NCBI GenBank assembly: GCA_016296485.1
Contig: JAEDJF010000087.1
Location: 1-6,243 of the forward strand
Length of the DNA stretch: 6,243 bases
Source of the DNA: Oscillospiraceae bacterium
GTDB taxonomy: Bacteria; Bacillota; Clostridia; Oscillospirales; Ruminococcaceae
Direction of reading: 5' to 3'
Shown here piece after piece: positions 1 through 5,449 of this stretch (the first letter of the stretch is position 1; each line of letters begins with the position of its first letter). Position numbers and translations under genes: made by a program. The notes beneath the pieces are model-generated. The model was not told the DNA's origin and ran no database searches. It was given only the letters and a program-made list of their open reading frames with translations.

Positions 1-535
1 AGGTTTTAACCGTGCCCTCGCTGATATTGAGCTTCTGGGCAATTTTTGAGTTCGTGAGCCCGATGGTCATAAGGCGAAGGACCTCGAGCTCGCGGTCGGT
101 AAAGCTATCGTTCGAGGCAAGACCGAGCTCGGTTTTCGGCGGAGCATCAGGATAGACGCGCTCACCGGCGACTGTTCTATCCAGAACGTCGAGTATCGTC
201 TCCTCCTGCGCCTCTTTATACCAAAAGCTTTCAACACCTATTTCACGGGCGCGCCTTAGCAATAAGCCCTCGACCATTGAGGTCACGGCGACGATTTTTA
301 TTTCCGGGCGGAGCTTTTTAACGCTTTCGGCGGCGGAAAGACCGTTGGAGCCGTCGGTCATAAAAATATCCATTATTATCAAATCGACCTTATTGTCGGC
401 AACGAAATCGACAGCTTTTGCCGCGGAGGAAACGGAACCGACAAACTCATATTTTTCGGAAGAATTGAGGTAGAGCATAAACATATCCCTTGCCACTACC
501 TGGTCATCCACAACAAGGACTTTTGTTTTCGGCAA
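1..535 (-). CDS. NarL/FixJ-family response regulator (receiver plus LuxR-type HTH), 3' end cut by window edge
   Basis: This is a two-component response regulator that should be phosphorylated by a partner histidine kinase and then bind DNA to control transcription. Translating the minus strand from TTG at 535-533 gives 178 codons without a stop before the edge. The receiver domain (about residues 4-120) shows the acidic pair D10-D11 in VLVVDDQ, the phospho-acceptor D56 in IIMDIFM, the switch T85 in VAVTSM, and K107 in FWYKE. A LuxR-type helix-turn-helix begins at about residue 145 with FTDRELEVLRLM and continues through GLTNSKIAQKLNISEGTVKT (159-178). The family is usually 200-220 residues, so roughly 25-35 residues are missing past the left edge. 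The TTG start is chosen because a perfect AGGAGG lies 7 nt upstream and the receiver starts immediately; no ATG fits. The partner kinase is not in the window and the regulated genes cannot be deduced. The family call is firm; the specific role is unknown. Confidence 0.93.
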   Translation of the reverse strand, partial: MPKTKVLVVDDQVVARDMFMLYLNSSEKYEFVGSVSSAAKAVDFVADNKVDLIIMDIFMTDGSNGLSAAESVKKLRPEIKIVAVTSMVEGLLLRRAREIGVESFWYKEAQEETILDVLDRTVAGERVYPDAPPKTELGLASNDSFTDRELEVLRLMTIGLTNSKIAQKLNISEGTVKT

Positions 536-542
536 AGTTTTT

Positions 543-548
543 CCTCCT
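543..548 (-). promoter_or_regulatory. Ribosome binding site setting the TTG start of the response regulator
   Basis: The minus strand reads AAAGGAGGAAAAACTTTG. The AGGAGG core is 7 nt from the TTG at 535-533, an ideal spacing. This site decides the non-ATG start, because no in-frame ATG or GTG stands at a sensible distance. Confidence 0.8.
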
Positions 549-608
549 TTCAAAGAGCTTTTCCCGGAAAAAGAAAAGTTGGGCGTTTGGTTTCTGACTT
601 TTAAAAAC

Positions 609-637
609 ATTTTAACCGTCTTTTTCGTTTTTGTCCA
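609..637 (-). promoter_or_regulatory. Probable sigma-A-type promoter of the response regulator
   Basis: On the minus strand, TGGACA (637-632, 5 of 6 matches to TTGACA) is followed by a 17-nt spacer and TAAAAT (614-609, 5 of 6 matches to TATAAT). Transcription would begin near 602, giving a leader of about 65 nt before the TTG start. The surrounding sequence is AT-rich, as expected for a promoter. This is judged by motif and spacing only. Confidence 0.6.
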
Positions 638-671
638 TAGAAAAAATGTAAAATGGTAATAATTTTTAGTC

Positions 672-686
672 TTAATTTGAAATTAA
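672..686. repeat. Perfect 15-bp palindrome in the divergent promoter region
   Basis: The sequence TTAATTT-G-AAATTAA is a perfect 7+1+7 inverted repeat. It lies between the leftward promoter (609-637) and the rightward extended -10 element (754-762), so a protein bound here could affect both directions. Its AT-richness makes chance occurrence possible. No regulator is identified. Confidence 0.4.
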
Positions 687-753
687 AGGCAAATCTTTAG
701 GCTGATTCGGTATAAATTTGACGAAATTGGAAGTAGTAAAGAGAAATGATATA

Positions 754-762
754 TGTTATAAT
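754..762 (+). promoter_or_regulatory. Extended -10 promoter for the small Cys protein and amidase
   Basis: TGTTATAAT at 754-762 is a perfect extended -10 element (TGnTATAAT). No good -35 hexamer lies at 16-18 nt: TTGACG at 718-723 is 33 nt from the -10 and so is not its partner. Extended -10 promoters can work without a strong -35. The predicted start near 769 gives a leader of about 24 nt carrying the ribosome binding site. Confidence 0.6.
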
Positions 763-778
763 GGGGACAGAAAATTAC

Positions 779-785
779 GGAGGAG
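779..785 (+). promoter_or_regulatory. Ribosome binding site that fixes the ATG at 793
   Basis: GGAGGAG lies 7 nt before ATG 793-795. It rules out the longer reading that begins with TTG at 718, which would start upstream of the predicted promoter. Confidence 0.8.
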
Positions 786-792
786 TTCTAAT

Positions 793-1008
793 ATGAACAA
801 TTTTTTCAATAAAAATATCGAGCCCCGGTGCGAATACTGCGCCAACGGCTACCTTTCCGCCGACGGAAAAAACGTGCTCTGTCAGAAAAAAGGCGTGGTT
901 GAAAAGGGGTTTTCCTGCTTTTCCTTTAACTACGACCCGCTTTTAAGGGTGCCGCGTCCGTCGGCGCCCGAAATGCCGAAATTTGACCCGGAGGAATTTA
1001 AAATTTGA
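793..1008 (+). CDS. Conserved small four-cysteine protein, probably metal-binding, function unknown
   Basis: This is a 71-residue soluble protein without a signal peptide or membrane segment. Four cysteines, C13, C16, C30 and C42, form CEYC-x13-C-x11-C, a plausible zinc-binding arrangement with a knuckle (RCEYC) at the start. The motif FNYDPLLRVPRP (45-56) is followed by a Pro/Glu-rich tail. From memory, small proteins of this pattern (CEYC, a central Cys, then a C..F.YDPL.RVP motif) occur in clostridial genomes as uncharacterised proteins; I know no proven function. The start is set by the strong ribosome binding site at 779-785. Its TGA overlaps the TTG start of the downstream amidase by 4 nt, so the two are probably one operon with coupled translation. 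Zinc binding is inferred from cysteine spacing; an iron-sulfur or purely structural role cannot be excluded. Confidence 0.85.
   Translation: MNNFFNKNIEPRCEYCANGYLSADGKNVLCQKKGVVEKGFSCFSFNYDPLLRVPRPSAPEMPKFDPEEFKI
990..994 (+). promoter_or_regulatory. Ribosome binding site for the TTG start of the amidase
   Basis: GGAGG inside the end of the small Cys gene lies 10 nt before TTG 1005-1007. Together with a well-formed signal peptide beginning immediately at that codon, it supports the overlapping TTG start. Confidence 0.6.
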
Positions 1009-3449
1009 GAAAGTTAATTTCACTTGCTTTTGCCGCGGCGCTCGCCTTTGCCCTTGCCGTCGGCGCCTTTGCGGCGGAAACGCCCCAAAGGCTTTTTGTG
1101 CTCGACGCCGCCGACGGCGTTTCATATTCGGAAGCCGCCGGCTACGCCGCCGAAAACGGATTTTCCGGGGTTTTGCTGGACCTTCGGGGCGGCGACGAAA
1201 AAACCGTTAAGGCTTTCGCCCCGGCGGAGGGCGAAAGCCCCATTTCGGTGTATTTGCTTACTGATTCGGCAAGCGCCGAAGCCTTCGCGAAAGCGGCGGA
1301 GGAAAACGGAAACCTCGCCGGAATAATCCTTCCCGCCGGGGAGGTGACGGAGGATATTTTGTCCTCCCTTTCGGAGAAATTCGGCCCGGAGAGAGTCGGG
1401 CTTTTCCTCCCCTTCGGGGACGAGGAAGCCTTTGAGAAGGCGAAGGAGCTTTCCGCCGGAATTGTTTTCGCGGAAAACCTTCTCTCCTCCTACTCCGAGC
1501 ACGGATACGAGGAATACCTCGAGGAATGCCGGGAGGCGTTCCCGGATTCCGTACTCATCACGGTGAACGACCTCGGGCGCGTGCTCGCGCCGGTCGTTCG
1601 TGGGGATTTTTTCGGCGACGCCTTTGAGCTCAACAACCAGTACCTCATAAACCGGCTTAACGGAATCGGCTTTTGCGTTTCGGACTACGGCGCGCTTCTT
1701 AAAAACGCAAACGGAAGCGCCAGCTTTCTGACGGCGGCTTTTGAAAGCGGCGTGCTCGATGAGCACGCGGATTTTTTCGTTTCTTCCGAGCTTGAAATTA
1801 CAAGACCGACAAAATCGAGCCTTACTGTCAGCACCTATAAATACACGATTTTCGGCACCTCCGACCCGGAGAAACCGCTCTATATGGACGGAGCGGAAGT
1901 CGAAAGAATCAGCAAAAGCGGGCTTTTCGCCGTGACGGTGGACGTTCCGAAAAGCGGAAAGACCTTTACTTTCAGCCAGGGGGACAAAAGCGTTTCCGTC
2001 ACGCTCAAGCGAAGCGGAAGCGACGGCAGCAGCGCCGGAACCACGAGCAAGCTTACCTCCTGTTACCCCTCGTCGTCGGTGCTCACGCGAAACGGAGAAA
2101 CGCTGACCCTTGCCTGCATCGGTCCCAGCGGCGCTACGGTTTACGCCGAAATTGGCGGGCAGAAACACACGCTCAAGCAAAACGCCGCCGCAAATCCGGG
2201 CGTTCCCGCCTGGTTCAGCAAGGAGATAACCGTTGATGCCGACGTTCCCGAAGCGGAGGTCGCCTCCGCCGGAAAAGTTGTTTACACCCTTGTTTACGGC
2301 GGCAGCACCAAGACCTATGAGAGCGGCGCGGAGGTTTTCGTCGCCGGGGAAAACGCAAGGCTCGCCGTAAGGGCGGCAACGGAGCTTGCGGGAGTTGAAA
2401 AGGAGCCGAAAACCGCCGGAAATTACGTCACTACTCTCCGCACCGGGTGCGCCGATTACGTCACCGAGGAGGCAAACGGCTGGTACAAGCTCTCCTGCGG
2501 CGGGTACATAAGCGCTTCGCACTCCACCGTCATCACCGGCGAGGTTGACCTTTCAAACCGCATTTCCTCCGCCGAGCGGAAAAGCGCCGACGGCGCGGAA
2601 ATGCTCGTGCTCAAATGCTCAAGCCTTCCGGCTTTCGAGGGGAAAATAAACGGAAAAGTTTTCAGCATCAAGCTTTACAACACCGAATGGAGCGATTTTT
2701 CCTCCACGGATATGGATTTTGAGCTTATGTACCGGGTGAACCCCGTTGACAACGGGGACGGAAGCGTCACCCTCAACATTTTTTCAAAATGCGACCTTTG
2801 GGGCTGGGACGTTTTTACCGACGAGGAAGCGGGGACTTTTACCGTCGTGCTCAAAAAGAAGCCCGTCCTTTCGGACGACCCGGCGAAGCCCCTTTCAGGG
2901 ATTAAAATCGCCGTTTGCCCCGGGCACGGCGGAACCGACCCGGGCGCTTTAAGCGTTGCCGGAGAACAGGGAGTAAACGAGGCGCAGATAAATCTTGCGA
3001 ACAGCAAGGCAATCGCCGAGTCCCTTGAAAATCTCGGCGCGGAAATAGTGTTCATTGCGGCACAGGACGAAAAGCTCGACACCTACGGGCGCACAAACCC
3101 CGCCAGGGAGGCGCTCGTTGACGTCTATATCTGCTGCCACGCAAACTCCGTCGCGGAAAACGCGGATGCGAACCTTTGGTGCGGAACGCAGGTCTATTAC
3201 CACTACGACAGCTCTGCGGAGTTTTCCGACAAGCTTGCGAATTACATAAGCTCCGCCACGCGACGCGACCACGAGGGTTCGATTCAGGATTACTACTCCG
3301 TGACGCGGCTGACCCTCTGTCCTGCGGTAATGCTCGAGGTTGGGTTCATTTCTAACCCTGCGGAGTTTGAAAGCCTTATCGACAAGGTTGACATACAAAA
3401 AACCGCCCTTGCGGTCACAAAAGCGGTAATCGAAATTTGCGATAACTGA
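1005..3449 (+). CDS. Exported multidomain N-acetylmuramoyl-L-alanine amidase (Amidase_3) with N-terminal barrel-like domain
   Basis: This exported enzyme should cleave the bond between N-acetylmuramic acid and the stem peptide of peptidoglycan. A signal peptide covers residues 1-24 (MRKL, hydrophobic core, AFAA, likely cut before E25). Residues 28-255 contain eight strand-like segments spaced as in a (βα)8 barrel. Ig-like modules follow at about 262-337 (with TIFGTSDPEKPLYMDG) and 350-447, an SH3-like module at about 450-512, and an AMIN-like β-module at about 516-617. The Amidase_3 domain is 632-814. Its zinc ligands are H641 (PGHGG), E659 (VNEAQ) and H712 (CCHANS), and its catalytic glutamate is E778 (MLEVGFISN), so the site is complete. 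Start is TTG, supported by GGAGG at 990-994 and the signal peptide. It overlaps the small Cys gene by 4 nt. At 814 residues it is much longer than single-domain amidases. The amidase call is firm; accessory-domain boundaries are approximate and the barrel's activity is unknown. Confidence 0.92.
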   Translation: MRKLISLAFAAALAFALAVGAFAAETPQRLFVLDAADGVSYSEAAGYAAENGFSGVLLDLRGGDEKTVKAFAPAEGESPISVYLLTDSASAEAFAKAAEENGNLAGIILPAGEVTEDILSSLSEKFGPERVGLFLPFGDEEAFEKAKELSAGIVFAENLLSSYSEHGYEEYLEECREAFPDSVLITVNDLGRVLAPVVRGDFFGDAFELNNQYLINRLNGIGFCVSDYGALLKNANGSASFLTAAFESGVLDEHADFFVSSELEITRPTKSSLTVSTYKYTIFGTSDPEKPLYMDGAEVERISKSGLFAVTVDVPKSGKTFTFSQGDKSVSVTLKRSGSDGSSAGTTSKLTSCYPSSSVLTRNGETLTLACIGPSGATVYAEIGGQKHTLKQNAAANPGVPAWFSKEITVDADVPEAEVASAGKVVYTLVYGGSTKTYESGAEVFVAGENARLAVRAATELAGVEKEPKTAGNYVTTLRTGCADYVTEEANGWYKLSCGGYISASHSTVITGEVDLSNRISSAERKSADGAEMLVLKCSSLPAFEGKINGKVFSIKLYNTEWSDFSSTDMDFELMYRVNPVDNGDGSVTLNIFSKCDLWGWDVFTDEEAGTFTVVLKKKPVLSDDPAKPLSGIKIAVCPGHGGTDPGALSVAGEQGVNEAQINLANSKAIAESLENLGAEIVFIAAQDEKLDTYGRTNPAREALVDVYICCHANSVAENADANLWCGTQVYYHYDSSAEFSDKLANYISSATRRDHEGSIQDYYSVTRLTLCPAVMLEVGFISNPAEFESLIDKVDIQKTALAVTKAVIEICDN

Positions 3450-3461
3450 ACTGTTGTTCAG
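3446..3461. repeat. Short perfect hairpin overlapping the amidase stop codon
   Basis: CTGAAC-TGTT-GTTCAG forms a 6-bp stem with a 4-nt loop that includes the TGA stop (3447-3449). It has no following T-run, so it is not a normal intrinsic terminator. It lies directly upstream of the TATAAT at 3468-3473, where a -35 element would sit. It may protect the mRNA end, act as an operator, or mean nothing. Confidence 0.4.
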
Positions 3462-3467
3462 AGCCAA

Positions 3468-3473
3468 TATAAT
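3468..3473 (+). promoter_or_regulatory. Possible -10 element for the lipoprotein gene
   Basis: TATAAT is a perfect -10 hexamer, but the best -35 candidate at the right distance (CTGAAC, 3446-3451, spacer 16) is poor. Transcription would begin near 3480, leaving only about 12 nt before ATG 3492. Because no terminator follows the amidase, read-through from upstream is an alternative source of transcript. Confidence 0.35.
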
Positions 3474-3491
3474 CAAAAGTAGGTCTTGCTT

Positions 3492-4589
3492 ATGAAAAAA
3501 TTATTTGTGCTGCTGATAATGCTTTTTTGCATGATTTTTCTTTGCGCCTGTAATGAAGAGCCTTCGGAAAACGGCTTGGACACTGAGGAAAGCAAAAGTT
3601 CTTTTGAATCCTCTTCGCTCTCAAGCGTTCAGGAACTTCCTTCGCCTTCACAAAAGGAAGAAAACTCATCTGTTCCGGAAACCGGAAGTGCCTTCAAAGA
3701 CGACCCTTCGGTTTCCTACCTTGGAAAAGCGGAGGGCGCTGAAATTTATAAAAAAGCCGCCAAAACGGACGAAATGAGACTCGACATCGTTTACGGCAAA
3801 GACGGAATTTTTAACTCAACAAAAGAAGTTCCCGCAACAGAATACTGGATAATTAACAGCGGCGGAAACCTTCTTATAGAGCATCCTTTTTATGACCTTT
3901 ACTTCTGGGAAGGAAACGACATTTTCGGTATTGAGCTTTATAAATCGTCCGGAATAGAAGGGTGCTATAAAGGCAACCACTATGTTTACAGCTTTATTGA
4001 CGGAGAATTTGATCTTGTTGATTTAACTGAGGCTGGCGAATATGCGCCGAACGAAAGCTATACGGGAAGAAGGGATCCGAATTACGTAAGAACTCGGTAC
4101 AGCTACACAAAATCCGATATACATTACGGTCTTTCCGATAAAGACGGAAACGTAATTTTCGACCCTGTTTTCACCTATTATGTGGAAATCCCGTTCTACA
4201 ACAGATTTATTGTTACAACCAACAATGTTGACCGAATGGACGGCTGGGAATCATTTTCCGCTCTGGTTGACGCCGATAAGAATGTGCTTTGCACTTATAC
4301 GGACATTCGTTTTTTTGAATTTGATGACGGTTCATATATCGGCATCGCATTGTATGTCGGAGGAGAAAACGGCGGACACACTTTGTATGACGAAAACGGA
4401 GACGTCCTAAAACTCGGGTACCGATTTATCGACAAGGACGGAAACGAATTAAGTCCTTGTTTTGACAGCGATTATTTTCTCGACGGCTTTCAGGAATATA
4501 TTGAAAAATATCTCGACGAAGTCATAACCGCTACTTCCGAAAACGGAAGCGCCGTTGAGTTCACTGGTAGAGATTATATTATCAGATGA
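3492..4589 (+). CDS. Membrane-anchored lipoprotein with WG-repeat-like β-hairpins, function unknown
   Basis: This 365-residue protein has a lipoprotein signal: MKK, a hydrophobic stretch (4-17) and the lipobox LCAC, with lipidation expected on C20. A Ser/Glu/Pro-rich linker (about 21-73) would space the folded part from the membrane. The rest is rich in aromatic and Asp/Gly residues. It contains several DxxGN-type hairpins resembling degenerate WG (KWG) repeats: YGLSDKDGNVIFDPVF (212-227), LVDADKNVLC (258-267), LYDENGDVLKLG (298-309) and RFIDKDGNELSP (311-322). No catalytic motif is visible. ATG 3492 is preferred over the in-frame TTG at 3486, because the weak AGTAGG site (3478-3483) is 8 nt from the ATG but only 2 nt from the TTG. 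It starts 42 nt after the amidase. By eye its codons are more AT-rich than the amidase's, hinting at a different history. WG-like folding is inference; binding or sensing at the cell surface is the most likely role. Confidence 0.85.
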   Translation: MKKLFVLLIMLFCMIFLCACNEEPSENGLDTEESKSSFESSSLSSVQELPSPSQKEENSSVPETGSAFKDDPSVSYLGKAEGAEIYKKAAKTDEMRLDIVYGKDGIFNSTKEVPATEYWIINSGGNLLIEHPFYDLYFWEGNDIFGIELYKSSGIEGCYKGNHYVYSFIDGEFDLVDLTEAGEYAPNESYTGRRDPNYVRTRYSYTKSDIHYGLSDKDGNVIFDPVFTYYVEIPFYNRFIVTTNNVDRMDGWESFSALVDADKNVLCTYTDIRFFEFDDGSYIGIALYVGGENGGHTLYDENGDVLKLGYRFIDKDGNELSPCFDSDYFLDGFQEYIEKYLDEVITATSENGSAVEFTGRDYIIR

Positions 4590-4591
4590 GA

Positions 4592-4628
4592 AAAAGGCAG
4601 GCGCTATTGTGCCTGCCTTTTATTTTTT
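4592..4628. terminator. Bidirectional intrinsic terminator between converging genes
   Basis: AAAAGGCAGGC (4592-4602), loop GCTATTGT, and GCCTGCCTTTT (4611-4621) form an 11-bp stem. On the plus strand TTTTATTTTTTT follows, ending the lipoprotein transcript 3 nt after its stop. On the minus strand the stem is followed by TTTTT, so it also ends the XRE gene, whose TAA stop (4622-4620) lies inside the element. Confidence 0.9.
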
Positions 4629-5312
4629 TCTTTTCGCTATCCATTCAAAAAATATTCCGATTATAACGGAAAGCAAATAAACCGCGCCCCAAATCGCCCA
4701 GCCGTAATGGCTGTTTCCGTAAGCCGCACCTTCTGGGTTGGGACCAAAGAGCATACCCGCCAGGAGCCCGGCGGCAAAGCCGACGAGCGTCACGAGCGAT
4801 AACTTACGCTTTCCGAAAAGCGCCGGCAAAACGGAGACCGCCGCAGCGAGCCAGAACAGCTTACCGCTAATTAGCCAGCCGTAAAGGTAGCTCCCGTCAC
4901 CGGAGGGCGCCGCAAAAATCAGCCAGCCCATAAAGCTGTTTTCGGCAAAGCCGCACCAGATGAACCTTCCCGCCAAATATATTGCGAGATACCAAAGCGC
5001 CGCAAAAAGCGCCGCAGCGGAATTTTTCTTCAGCCTTTTTCTCCTGTCGGAAAGCCTCTCTTCCTCCCCCTTCCTATAGAGGTCATAGAGCTCCTCTGCG
5101 GCGGTTTTCCCGCCGCTTTCCGAATCCAAAAGCAAATCGGTTGTGGTTCCGAATATTTCCGCCAGCTTAAAAAGGTTATCGGTGCTTGGGACGGACTTTC
5201 CGGACTCCCATTTTGTGACCGCCTGGCGGCTCACGCCCACAAGCTCGGCGACCTTTTCCTGGGACATTCCGGCGTTTTTCCTAAAAGCCTTTATTCTTTC
5301 ACCCAAAGTCAT
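4620..5312 (-). CDS. XRE-family transcriptional regulator with C-terminal multi-pass membrane domain
   Basis: This 230-residue protein joins a DNA-binding domain to the membrane. Residues 1-63 are a classic Cro/CI-type helix-turn-helix: GERIKAFRKNAGMSQEKVAE, then VGVSRQAVTKWESGKSVPS (recognition helix about 28-35) and NLFKLAEIFG. A charged linker (70-97, ending in DRRKRLKK) leads to hydrophobic segments at about 98-119, 143-166, 169-190 and 203-225, with a possible short fifth at 127-135. The protein ends in AKRKK, consistent with a cytoplasmic C-terminus. HTH-plus-membrane regulators of this layout are common in Clostridia and Bacilli and are mostly uncharacterised. Start ATG 5312 has AGGAGG 8 nt upstream. 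It is transcribed alone from its own promoter, between terminators on both sides. Target and signal are unknown; a membrane-state sensor or autoregulator is inference. Confidence 0.9.
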   Translation of the reverse strand: MTLGERIKAFRKNAGMSQEKVAELVGVSRQAVTKWESGKSVPSTDNLFKLAEIFGTTTDLLLDSESGGKTAAEELYDLYRKGEEERLSDRRKRLKKNSAAALFAALWYLAIYLAGRFIWCGFAENSFMGWLIFAAPSGDGSYLYGWLISGKLFWLAAAVSVLPALFGKRKLSLVTLVGFAAGLLAGMLFGPNPEGAAYGNSHYGWAIWGAVYLLSVIIGIFFEWIAKRKK

Positions 5313-5320
5313 AATTTGCG

Positions 5321-5326
5321 CCTCCT
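5321..5326 (-). promoter_or_regulatory. Ribosome binding site of the XRE regulator
   Basis: The minus strand reads AAAGGAGGCGCAAATTATG. AGGAGG lies 8 nt before the ATG at 5312-5310, confirming the start. Confidence 0.8.
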
Positions 5327-5334
5327 TTGCTTAA

Positions 5335-5363
5335 AGCATACCGCCAAACTCAAACCGCGTCCA
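5335..5363 (-). promoter_or_regulatory. Possible promoter of the XRE regulator
   Basis: On the minus strand, TGGACG (5363-5358, 4 of 6) is separated by exactly 17 nt from TATGCT (5340-5335, 4 of 6). Transcription would begin near 5328, leaving a very short leader that starts next to the ribosome binding site. Spacing is ideal but both boxes are moderate matches. Confidence 0.4.
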
Positions 5364-5372
5364 CCAACCTTT

Positions 5373-5391
5373 CGGCAACTATCGGTTGCCG
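5373..5391. repeat. Perfect 7-bp inverted repeat just upstream of the XRE promoter
   Basis: CGGCAAC-TATCG-GTTGCCG forms a perfect 7+5+7 inverted repeat about 10 bp upstream of the putative -35 box of the XRE gene. It has no T-run on either strand, so it is not an obvious terminator. Its position suits an operator for a dimeric regulator, possibly the XRE protein itself; this is inference. Confidence 0.45.
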
Positions 5392-5397
5392 CGGCTG

Positions 5398-5433
5398 AAA
5401 ATTGAGAAAAGGCACCCGTTTCGAGTGCCTTTT
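5398..5433 (-). terminator. Intrinsic terminator downstream of the rRNA methyltransferase gene
   Basis: AAAAGGCAC (5407-5415), a 9-nt loop, and GTGCCTTTT (5425-5433) form a 9-bp stem. On the minus strand the stem ends in TTTT, then CTCAATTTT. It lies 16 nt past the methyltransferase stop and isolates that gene from the XRE gene. The plus-strand side also has a T-rich tail (TTTTAGTTTTATT), so the element could work both ways. Confidence 0.8.
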
Positions 5434-5449
5434 AGTTTTATTCACAATA

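Noticed and set aside
718..723. TTGACG as a -35 box for the rightward promoter
   Set aside because: It is 33 nt from the TATAAT at 757-762, far outside the normal 16-18 nt spacing; no suitable -10 lies 17 nt downstream of it.
718..792. Longer version of the small Cys protein starting at TTG 718
   Set aside because: The extra 25 residues would begin upstream of the extended -10 promoter (754-762), and the strong ribosome binding site at 779-785 points to ATG 793.
983..1326. Arg-rich plus-strand frames overlapping the start of the amidase
   Set aside because: They are shifted-frame readings of the GC-rich amidase start and lack ribosome binding sites and motifs.
1122..2522. Long open frame of 466 codons on the minus strand inside the amidase gene
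   Set aside because: It lies fully antisense to a gene with clear domains and signal peptide. Its translation is Arg/Gly/Val-rich with no recognisable motif, as expected from the mirror of GC-rich codons, and it has no promoter or convincing ribosome binding site that I can see.
2675..3476. Two further minus-strand open frames (2675-3082 and 2949-3476) opposite the amidase's catalytic domain
   Set aside because: They mirror the strongly conserved Amidase_3 coding frame and show no domain signature.
3486..3491. TTG at 3486 as the lipoprotein start
   Set aside because: It is only 2 nt from the AGTAGG site, while ATG 3492 is 8 nt away and begins a standard MKK lipoprotein signal.
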